DNA of 64,000 nt from Bolinopsis microptera (Eukaryota > Ctenophora > Tentaculata > Lobata > Bolinopsidae): assembly GCF_026151205.1 (NCBI RefSeq), contig NC_087083.1:13514944-13578943 (forward strand), given 5' to 3'. A model generated the notes under the pieces. The model worked only from the letters and a program-made list of their open reading frames with translations, was not told where the DNA came from and did not search any database. Position numbers and translations under genes: made by a program. Below are positions 57,901-64,000 of the stretch, piece after piece. Every line of letters starts with the position of its first letter. The first letter of the stretch is position 1.

Positions 57901-60900
57901 ACAAATGTTCTCACTGTATATGGCAAACTACCGAATAGCGATAACAGAGCCGCTTAAAATAAAATCCTCATCTCAAATAGACGTTAGTTATCTGAATTTG
58001 TCATTCTGTCAAATGGCTTGTTATCGGAAATCACTTTTTTATATTTCTGATACCTTGCTCTCATTGCAAAGGTGTTCATAGTATTGATGACACATTTTAC
58101 ACATTTATTTGATTAGTGCAATTACACATTTTACACATTTAAATACACGTTTACAGATTGTAGAGTACGGTGCCAATTTCACGATAGACTTCAAAGTTAC
58201 ACGAGGTCACTCAGACGCTCTGCACACAGAAATCAATGTGGACGAGGTAGAAAATTCAAAATACTTTGATAACCATGATGCATTCCACAAATTCCATTCC
58301 ACAAAACAGTTCTACTTGAACCAAAATAATGATACTTTAAAAGCACAAAGCTTACAAGTTTGTTTGTAAATAACATTTTTGAGGCGTTAGTGCCGAGTTT
58401 ACTTCTGGTGAACTCCCCAATTAATTAATTAATTAATTAATTAATTAAATCAAATCAATCAATTATCAGATAGCGTGCTACAAGAACGGAGAGGAATTCC
58501 AGATGGAGGCAGGGTGGCATAAACAGTGCACGTGGAATGCAGATACCAAGACAGTCTCTATACTGATTATTTGTACTACTGATACTGATACTGGATATTA
58601 TCAGGTAGTTTTACCAATAAGTTACCAATAAGTTACCGATAAGTTACCAATAAGTTACCAATAAGTTACCAATAAGTTACCAATAAGTTACCAATAAGTT
58701 ACCAATAAGTTACCAATAAGTTACCAATAAGTTACCAATAAGTTACCAATAAGTTACCAATAAGTTACCAATAAGTTACCAATAAGTTACCAATAAGTTA
58801 CCAATAAGTTACCAATAAGTTACTAATAAGTTACCAATAAGTTACCAATAAATTACCAATAATCTGCAGGTTCGTGTGAAGAACTGGTCAGGTACCAGTA
58901 TCTCAGATCAACTGAGATAAGTTACCAATAAGTTACCAATAAGTTACCAATAAGTTACCAATAAGTTACCAATAAGTTACCAATAAGTTACCAATAGGTT
59001 ACCAATAAGTTACCAATAAGTTACCAATAATCTGCAGGTTCGTGTGAAGAACTGGTCAGGTACCAGTATCTCAGATCACCTGAGATAAGTTACCAATAAG
59101 TTACCAATAAGTTACCAATAAGTTACCAATAAGTTACCAATAAGTTACCAATAAGTTACCAATAAGTTACCAATAAGTTACCAATAAGTTACCAATAAGT
59201 TACCAATAAGTTACCAATAATCTGCAGGTCCGCGTGAAGAACTGGTCAGGTACCAGTATCTCAGATCCTCTTTACGTGGAAACATACCCCCACTCCGAGA
59301 CCAGTAGAAATTGCTTTTCTCTCAGACACACTGTGCTCAGTCCTCGGTAATTACTTAATTAATTAATTAAATACTGGTTGCGCAATTCGTTTCTTCAAAA
59401 AGATTCGCAAATATATAAAACTTGCAATTACACTTACAATCCCGGACAAGCAAAAATTTCCATGTGTTTAAACAAGAATATAAAAAATTTCCTTGTGTTG
59501 AAGAAACTTTACATCAGGAGTGTTCGGCTGGAATGGGACAGTCCGCGAGCAAACCAGAACAAAGCTTTAATCTATCAGATAATAGTCCAGAACCGGGCAT
59601 GGAAGGAGAACCTTGAACCTTCCCACACTGTAAAACTATCAACTGTTGTGGAGAACCTCCACCCTGGTACCCCTTACTACGCATACGGTACGTACACTTT
59701 TGGGAGAAAATTATTATTTTTGGAAACAAATACTATACAAGATCGATATAATTATAATTGTAATTGCGAGAGTTTTAATTTTGAAACACGTCACTACACG
59801 TGATCAACAAAGCTCGTTTTGAAAAAGTACGCGAAAAGATAAGGGAGCTCTTTTCAGAAGACAGCTTGTTTGTTTTGTTGTAAACAATGAATCCTGACAA
59901 GGTATCAGGTATTATTTCTGTATTATGCTTGCATGTGTATAATTGTGTTATCGGATAACACATACGACTACGAGAATAATGCAGAAACTAGACTAGACGT
60001 AATTATATATAATTAATAATATAATTATTTATATAATAACCTGTACCTCAGTGCAATCTAAAGGAGACCTGGTAGGACACAGGATAGAGTTTAACACCCA
60101 CGAGGAGCGTCCAGGAGCCACGCCCACAGAGGTGCGATGTGAAGCACAGGAGGGGACTACTTCTCTTTACTGTGTCTGGAACGAGATACCTCTCAAGTAA
60201 GTTATTTTCTATTAGTCAGCTTGTAAATCTGTTATCTTCTGTTGGTAAAGTAAAAAAGCTGAAATTGTACTTATGATTGCAATCCAATTTTAATAGATGA
60301 GTTGCTATAAACGGCAGATGACGAAATACTAATAATTATCAAGATTAGTTAAATAAATAGTTAAATTTCCTGGTAATTAAATTACCTAGTAATTAAATTA
60401 CTTAGAGAGAGGAACGGGAAGATAACGAGTTACAAAGTAAAATACAGACTTGATTACGAGTGGGAGTTTAACTTCACTTCAGTGGACTATATTCGTATAC
60501 CAGACCTACAGCCAGTCGCTCTCTATACTGTCCAGGTAAAACTTGGTCTTGTGACTGTTTAAAAGTTTTATGACGATGGACGGTGGAAAAAAGATGAGGG
60601 ACATATTTTTATAATGCTTTTTAAATATTTTCATCGATTTATGTATTTATTTTGAGATGTGGGACTCAGCACTTGCATCATGAACCCTGATTTATATCGG
60701 GATTTTACTGTGTAAAAAGAATGTGTTAATTCTGATTACTCAGGACGTTTTTGTGATGCTTCAGAGATTATAGAGATGGGTCAAACTTAGATTTTCTGAA
60801 AGTTTCGTAAAGTTTCTTTAATCAATTAATTAATTGCATTGGGATTGCAGCTGGCACGCCTCCTAACTTACTAAGTCTGATAACTCAGGTGATGGGGTGC

Positions 60901-61893
60901 ACTGCAGTGGGGTGTGGCCTAGCTAAAGAACTGCAAGTAACCACTAACGAGGATAAACCCTTATACCGACCAGCTCTCCGTTACATCATATCTGGAGCTA
61001 AGAATATCAGGATAGGCTGGGTCAAACCTGCTGGGTCTTTTAAGAATATGTTCTACATTGTGAGTTCATTTCTCTGTTATACTTATTAGCCATTGTATGT
61101 TTACCTGCATCGTATGATTTTGTATGTAATATTTGCAACAATAAAATCATGATTTACAGCAGCCCAATTTACCAAACCCATGTTTCTTTCCCAAGATATT
61201 TTATAAAACGCTTACGTTTTAAGTACAATATTTCGCGAACTTTCACAGTTTCACAGACCGCGGTGTAAACTCTTACTGGGCCGCGCTCAGCCTGTCATTC
61301 CGCCGAATCTCTATTATGATTATGAACATAAATATAATAGCCTGAGGTCCCCAGGTAACATGTAAACTCGAGCAATTTTGTCTAGGCTCGTTTACACGTA
61401 TTATAACATTAACTGGTAAACATTGCAATCATGATAGGCGTCATGCTTAATTTCACATGCAGGTTGATTGCAAGAGGAAAGAGACAGGATTGTCGATATT
61501 CAAAAAGAATGTTTCTGACGTTGACGCTGTTATTGCCGGTCAAGCTGTAAAGTCTAATACTGAGTACATTGTCTCCATTACTCCCGAAACGTCTCAAGGT
61601 TATACAAATTATTGAGAATTTTACAAAATTTATTGGAATTTATTAAGGACTGAAAAGTTTGGTAAAGCGTCGTCACATTCGGTTTATTACTATCAACTGT
61701 TATGTATTTGAAACACAACTCTTGGACCATAGAAATATTCTAATACCCTCTATTGAATTTAAATATTTCAGGTTTTGGACCAGCTCTCTCCAAAAACGTG
61801 TCCACTCTTTCCGGATGCGCTGCTACACGTTCCTCCTTTTTAGTGAATTTCTTTAGTGTTTTAATTGTCTTTGATTGTTTTTATTGGTTATGA
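45933..61893 (+). CDS. Ig/fibronectin-III cell-surface protein, probably GPI-anchored
   Basis: Nineteen exons: 45933-46062, 46361-46466, 46708-46834, 47452-47576, 48882-48956, 55556-55644, 55950-56137, 56954-57024, 57395-57493, 57898-57982, 58157-58246, 58470-58604, 59228-59346, 59518-59687, 60052-60196, 60407-60536, 60889-61059, 61463-61598, 61772-61893. All phases close; 2313 nt, 770 residues. The signal peptide is MNSVLLYFTTLLPLHLLVNT. Ig folds follow (PCTVMGEPLPSVTWRK...DVGFYSCSATN is the clearest), then FN3 domains, the first with VRVKNWSGTSISD, reminiscent of the WSxWS box of class I cytokine receptors. The tail (SGCAATRSSFLVNFFSVLIV... to the stop) suits a GPI signal or a single short membrane segment. 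AATAAA is at 61948. The family is contactin/cytokine-receptor-like by architecture; no orthologue is claimed. Intron 5 holds a whole retrotransposon. Confidence 0.88.
46900..47250. repeat. 13- to 15-bp tandem repeat, unit TAGTTACTAACCCAA
   Basis: Alternating AACCCAATAGTTACT and AACCTGTAGTTACT units in the intron between exons 46834 and 47452. Confidence 0.9.
48254..48496. mobile_element. 243-bp foldback element with 77-bp inverted repeats
   Basis: Arms 48254-48330 and 48420-48496 match at 76 of 77 positions, starting AGTTCTTTTATTCAAATTTC. The near-identity suggests recent insertion or gene conversion. No target duplication is obvious. It lies in intron 4 of the Ig/FN3 gene. Confidence 0.88.
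49435..52917 (-). CDS. Retrotransposon ORF2: PHD finger, APE endonuclease, reverse transcriptase
   Basis: 1,160 residues, ATG at 52917. Residues 1-50 form a C4HC3 zinc finger (CSSC, CPVC, HKKC, CITC) as in PHD fingers of CR1-type elements. Residues about 125-355 are an apurinic-type endonuclease: N132 in LSLNVRS, E160 in LNETN, D284 and N286 in GDANID, D329-H330, and S350-D351-H352. Residues about 655-895 are the reverse transcriptase, with D745 in LLLLDYSKAFD and YADD at 832-835. All catalytic residues are present and there are no internal stops. The product should nick target DNA and prime reverse transcription at the nick. It lies 503 bp downstream of ORF1. The clade call (CR1/L2 group) rests on domain order and RT motifs read by eye. 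Confidence 0.93.
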   Translation of the reverse strand: MVEPSFKSQCSSCFGWSYAPRNVFICPVCDKPVHKKCLKDYLGCITCCLNLIPGYRVTSYELNDNYNTITPTFNPYIRSHVLNQIGELTDEIDSSEIDLNNCISEILVSCKYQHPDNIKTPSNREFKILSLNVRSLVKNISNFSEEIETFSKFDLICLNETNCKISNLPNGLNDIEIEQFYEPFIKEPARKSGKGGGLALYVNKRVCDYDKIQELELNLSPEEVTCGEFQLLKINNFKNGNKTKIIVNFYRSPSTSPKKFLEKFENVLRGLDRHSRKQIVFLGDANIDLIKYDTDAYSQDLISLLEKYGFAQTVSKPTRVTDHSATLIDHVYTNHVTNVVSCNVVTLDMSDHLAVSTTISLGATPSLNERFRSQRVKNNNTSLKLEARVFNEANHAKFKELIVSETWDDATSSTCADEQYNSIYQTYMKHYNTAYPLKRDSSRRKFERADPKPWILPWLEAACNRKKLLFFEKTINPSQKNCDAYDKMKKFCHKHVNLAKEKYYKKMFDKYQNCSKSQWKIINGLLNRNRKKFGHTRLKDDDGTIISSDLAVAEKFNGYFSGIAASIKRQIAARRTFDPGGFKHFLKASCSNSMFLKPTSHGEVQKIISGLKNKSTLDCKIEPLKIANSCENFTRALANVINCSFSSGTFPNALKTAKVVPIHKGGSKLEVANYRPISLLGSFSKIYEKLMHARVLEFLDKNDSLFENQYGFRPGRSCEHALLNAQNSILHSLNKKQISLLLLLDYSKAFDVLDHETLLKKLDHHGIRGVAHEWFRSYLCNRSQYVTLNGTCSSSMPIVYGVPQGSILGPLLFVIYINDLPGISDFAKFILYADDANILISGTTLEEIQLKANQLISRLVDWVGVNGLSLNVKKTCYMIFTRKRIDFSGFNLSIDNTVIERKTEARFLGVILDEKLTWQKHITAVRIKMGRYLGVMYKLKHLLPIKARLNIFQSLIQSHLNFCSLVWGFASKCHIESLFTKQKQGIRAVMSGYVNYRYKDGNPPEHTKSAFRLHNILTVHSVIVKNALILLHKVRNMPSLLPKSIKELFPHDIPTYNSTFEHNLSWFTTYNGPTFRNTLFFKGPMLSITKQSKDITIPSSTFSIEIFKNSAKRELLKLQSSGDDENWPNFLLYSIPGLRKSQREGRSQIDYSTELVSDNA
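53421..55229 (-). CDS. Retrotransposon ORF1: AlkB-type dioxygenase fused to SGNH hydrolase
   Basis: 602 residues, ATG at 55229. Residues 1-75 are Ser/Thr/Pro-rich; 140-180 may form a coil. Residues about 220-385 match the AlkB family of 2OG-Fe(II) dioxygenases: H307-x-D309 in PFHSDNE, ASFGATRTLTFRN, H362 in EHAIQPEPG and R374-x5-R380 in RVSVTFR, that is, both iron-binding histidines, the aspartate and both 2-oxoglutarate-type arginines. Residues about 410-575 match SGNH hydrolases: S417 in LTDSMIR, G461 to D464 in SSGINDL and H558 in GNGIHIT; the usual Asp three residues before this His is N555, with D551 nearby. Esterase domains are known in ORF1 of some CR1 elements; an AlkB domain joined to one is not something I recall. 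AlkB enzymes remove alkyl groups from DNA or RNA bases. Confidence 0.88.
   Translation of the reverse strand: MSSEPSSSPTDLSLIPSSPLESHSPTSSSSTTTQSDTSEKGLLGSGAPTTAADQKHCSANPQAEGKINVENHSTQTEFVGFWVPTFTPETCLELLPSLTPDQLYRESLSAGLCKSTNKTLRKPYMTAKLNLDSRYYDHLIRNPTDKQTIHDNLTSDFCMLLEKAEQTLDEYKEVIRSSSSLVARNSTPNTTSDPSTFVTGSPAGHEEVLEATPVRSLRSKFEFETHNVCDGLDFQRIGSRDVSYFGSSKYSYGSITHRAKAYPPSDHAVNKILDCIADELDDPTFNRDNVTCMVTRYQTGSDSIPFHSDNETGLTGEIITASFGATRTLTFRNIVTDERREHELRNGTVYAMTTESQFFWEHAIQPEPGVTSCRVSVTFRRIDKPMRTHIPKIHEPSIAPSDPLRPSKQTVLYLTDSMIRNTPSSFPSNFRVIKRDMYQLTDLMKFENFFENCDYVIISSGINDLSRYDHRSYTLSREIRDNFNYLFARYPKTVFVFNSLLRTRFAWLNKEVDLFNRCMFDFSLIENRNFWFFDSHHICSVIFNKGFEILDRSGNGIHITQLPKSEIANCLVTGVQKLSMRSEKVRKHWPLRREFVSLLPGN
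55745..55925. repeat. Irregular tandem repeat of AGTTACCAACAAATT
   Basis: About 12 variable copies of 11 to 15 bp just upstream of the exon at 55950. Confidence 0.85.
56129..56797. repeat. 19-bp minisatellite made of exon end plus donor, about 35 copies
   Basis: The exon 55950-56137 ends CATGTTGAG and its donor is GTTAGTTG. The unit GTTGAGGTTAGTTGTTAAT repeats exactly this junction through the intron, with one 11-bp interruption near 56177 and another near 56655. Confidence 0.93.
57541..57632. repeat. 15-bp tandem repeat, unit TTTTATAATAATAAG
   Basis: Six copies in the intron after exon 57395-57493, with AACAAT variants. Confidence 0.88.
58605..59275. repeat. 11-bp arrays with two extra copies of an exon start
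   Basis: The unit AAGTTACCAAT begins about 10 bp after the donor of exon 58470-58604. Within the array, CTGCAG plus the first about 45 nt of exon 59228-59346 (GTTCGTGTGAAGAACTGGTC ...) occurs at 58867-58912 and 59034-59080 as well as at the true exon start. The composite period is about 170-190 bp. Confidence 0.92.
61289..61344. repeat. Dispersed repeat shared with 24356-24413
   Basis: CCTGTCATTCCGCCRAATCT, then a TTATGAACAT stretch and CTGRGGTCCCCAGGTAA, occurs here in intron 17 of the Ig/FN3 gene and at 24356-24413 in an intron of the TSP1 gene. This is probably a fragment of an interspersed element. Confidence 0.7.
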
Positions 61894-61947
61894 GATTTGA
61901 CATATTGTTGCACTCATGAAGTTATGATATCCTGTTTCATTTTGAAC

Positions 61948-61953
61948 AATAAA
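61948..61953 (+). promoter_or_regulatory. Polyadenylation signal AATAAA
   Basis: AATAAA lies 55 bp after the stop codon of the Ig/FN3 gene and is followed by T-rich DNA. Confidence 0.7.
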
Positions 61954-62676
61954 AGTCTTTATATTTTGAAATTTTTATAGGCGAATATATCGCGGTGAAG
62001 ATAAAATTTTAATGGAAAAATGTGTTTTTGCATCAAAAGCGCCATGTTGTCGAAAGGTGTCGTTAATTGTTACGGAAGGTTAGTGAATGAAACCCATTAT
62101 TTTGAGATATCAAGTCGGAAATTATACAAAAATGAGCATTTAAAGAATTTTGCTCGAATCTTTAATTATCCACCAGCTTCCGCATCATTGAAATTAAATA
62201 TTCTGCAGCCATTTCATAATAACTTCACTGTATCAAAAGGCAACCACACACATTAGTGGTAAAGTAATCTTAGATTGTTCGTTGTTACAAATTATAGTCT
62301 AGATTGTTCCTTCTGCACCTGATATTCTGTTCAAATATGGAATATTTTGATTTTTTAAATCCAAATTTCAGTACTGTAGACACAACGATTTTCGAAAACT
62401 ATTTTTATTTCAGTCAGCCAATATAACGAATGAAGTTACACATTTAATTGTTGTAAGTGAAATAAAACAAAACGTATTTTGCGATCGCGGAGCTAAACCA
62501 CTGTACAGCAAGACGGCAATTTGGTTAATAACCTGCTATTTGCCGGTTATTAGCCGGCTAAAAACCGGCTAATAGTGCAGGTCGGTTTTGTACCACTTTA
62601 CTGCAAAACTCTCTTGAAGACATTTTGTAGTTATAACTTAACTAGTTAGGTTAACATGCTAGTTTTTATTTTATAA
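61954..62676. other. Intergenic region after the Ig/FN3 gene
   Basis: AT-rich. A small hairpin, GCCGGTTATTAGCCGGCTAA, lies near 62548-62577. I see no gene; the frame at 62020-62256 has no recognisable motif. Confidence 0.5.
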
Positions 62677-63745
62677 AACGGACCTTTACCGATAGTTGAA
62701 ATTCGACATCTAGCATCATCGATTTAGCGTCATCTAGCGGCAATTAGCGTGAAATGAAGCTTGATGATGATAGATCATAGATGACGTTAGATAATGCTAG
62801 ATGACGCTAGATAGCGCTAATTAGCGACAATGCCGCTAATTGCGTGGCACCTTTCCAATGTCGCCATCTAGCGCTAGATAGCGCAAGATAGCGCTAGATG
62901 GCGCTAGATGACGCTAGATGACGTTAGACGACGCTAGATGACGCTATCTATAGCGTCATATAACGCTAGTTACGCGACACTGCTAGCGCTATTTGCATAG
63001 AATTTCTGGCCTTTTTTGTGGGCGACATATAAGTTATAACGACATTTAACGCTATCTAGCGCTATATGTTGACATCTGATGATATCTGACGCGGCGACAA
63101 CTGACGCAACGACATTTAGCGCTAGCCGCTAGATAGCGATCAATGTCGGGTTGCGACAGTGCACGCTATTTAGCGCTATCTAGCGCTAGATGTCGCCGCG
63201 TCAGATGGCGCTAGATGTCGCCTACAAAAAGGCCAGCAATTCTATGCAAATAGCGCTAGCTGTCGCCTGGCGACAGTGTCGCGTAACTAGCGTTATATAA
63301 ATATAGGTAGCGTCCTCTAGCGTCATCTAGCGTCCTCTAGCGTCCTCTAGCGTCCTCTAGCGTCATTCAGCGTCATCTAGCGTCAAGTAGCGTCAAGTAG
63401 CGCCATCTAGCGTCATCTAGCGTCATCTAGCGTCATCTAGCGTCATCTAGCGTCATCTAGCGTCAAGTAGCGCCATCTAGCGCTATCTAGCGCTAGATGG
63501 CGACATTGGAAAGGTGCCACGCAATTAGCGGCATGTCGCTAATTAGCGCTATCTAGCGTCATCTAGCGTCATCTATCATCATCAGGCGTCATTTCACGCT
63601 AGATGACGCTAGATGACGCTAGATGGCGCTACTTGACGCTAGATGACGCTAGATGACGCTAGATGACGCTAAATGACGCTAAATGACGCTAAATGACGCT
63701 AAATGACGCTAAATGTCGAATTTCAACTATCGGTAAAGGTCCGTT
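62677..63745. mobile_element. 1.07-kb near-palindromic foldback element
   Basis: It begins AACGGACCTTTACCGATAGT and ends with the reverse complement (ACTATCGGTAAAGGTCCGTT). Arms of about 460 and 590 bp pair along almost their whole length around a centre near 63145, with matching blocks such as GGCACCTTTCCAATGTCG (62848) and its complement (63501). The arms are largely built from decamers of the type TAGCGTCATC and TAGCGCTATC, expanded more in the right arm. No ORF. Confidence 0.85.
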
Positions 63746-64000
63746 ATTACTTTATAAAACATAGATTACGAAGTTCGTGAGGGTGTTTACCAGTTCACCA
63801 TACTATAATCATGTACTAGTTAGTAAATAATTGATTACTAATAAGTAACTAATGTACTAATAATGTACTACTCTGATCTATCTGAGGATACTTTCTGGTA
63901 CATTGTACATGGACAAAAAATCGTGGTTGTTAAGGCCAAAAATGAGAATAGGAAATTTGTGATTTCCTTTTTTCCTTTTCCTTTTTGTGATAACTATAAG
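63746..64000. other. Window end, no feature seen
   Basis: AT-rich sequence with short TAC/TAA-type repetition (ACTAATGTACTAATAATGTA); nothing else is recognisable. Confidence 0.5.

Noticed and set aside
1-64000. tRNA or rRNA genes
   Set aside because: I looked for cloverleaf cores and rRNA-like GC-rich blocks and saw none I could support by eye; a tRNAscan-SE run would be decisive.

Overview
This is a window of an animal (invertebrate metazoan) nuclear genome. It is AT-rich, its genes are split by many short GT-AG introns, and it carries extracellular modules typical of Metazoa (thrombospondin type 1, Ig, fibronectin III, fibrinogen-like) together with an unusual density of micro- and minisatellites. 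The fibrinogen-like domain looks cnidarian to me, but I cannot fix the phylum from this window alone. Nothing prokaryotic is present.

Layout. (1) 226-1752, +: a decayed gene for a nuclease-plus-helicase-like protein (NERD-type PD-(D/E)XK motif followed by a P-loop). (2) 2128-9432, -: an 18-exon ABCG half-transporter of 641 residues; every exon phase closes, but the ATPase domain has altered Q- and D-loops. (3) 10782-14084, -: scattered probable exons of a small gene with a Pro/Thr-rich repeat stalk; the model is incomplete. (4) 14648-36787, -: a giant secreted protein of about 2,590 residues in about 50 exons: signal peptide, TSP1 repeats, Ig domains, many more TSP1/Cys-rich modules, an acidic linker and a C-terminal fibrinogen/intelectin-like domain. 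(5) 36788-45932: intergenic DNA between two divergently transcribed genes, dominated by a 5.7-kb foldback-type element that contains a 91-bp satellite with higher-order structure. (6) 45933-61893, +: a 19-exon gene of 770 residues for an Ig/FN3 surface protein with signal peptide and hydrophobic C-terminal tail (GPI-anchor-like). (7) Inside its fifth intron, 49062 to about 55440, -: a full-length, apparently intact CR1-like non-LTR retrotransposon. Its ORF2 has PHD finger, APE endonuclease and reverse transcriptase; its ORF1 carries an AlkB-type 2OG-Fe(II) dioxygenase joined to an SGNH hydrolase. (8) 62677-63745: a 1.07-kb near-palindromic foldback repeat.

Two observations stand out. First, the retrotransposon ORF1 joins an apparently catalytically complete AlkB domain to an esterase domain. 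Second, a large fraction of the tandem repeats in all three large genes are seeded exactly at splice junctions: the repeated unit contains the 3' splice site plus exon start, or the exon end plus 5' splice site, copied from 2 to about 35 times while the outermost exon-proximal copy keeps the gene intact. I count at least a dozen junctions of this kind in 64 kb.

The two cell-surface/secreted adhesion-type genes are divergent neighbours. I see no evidence of shared function beyond extracellular location. Exon boundaries were placed by hand from GT/AG sites, reading phase and domain continuity.
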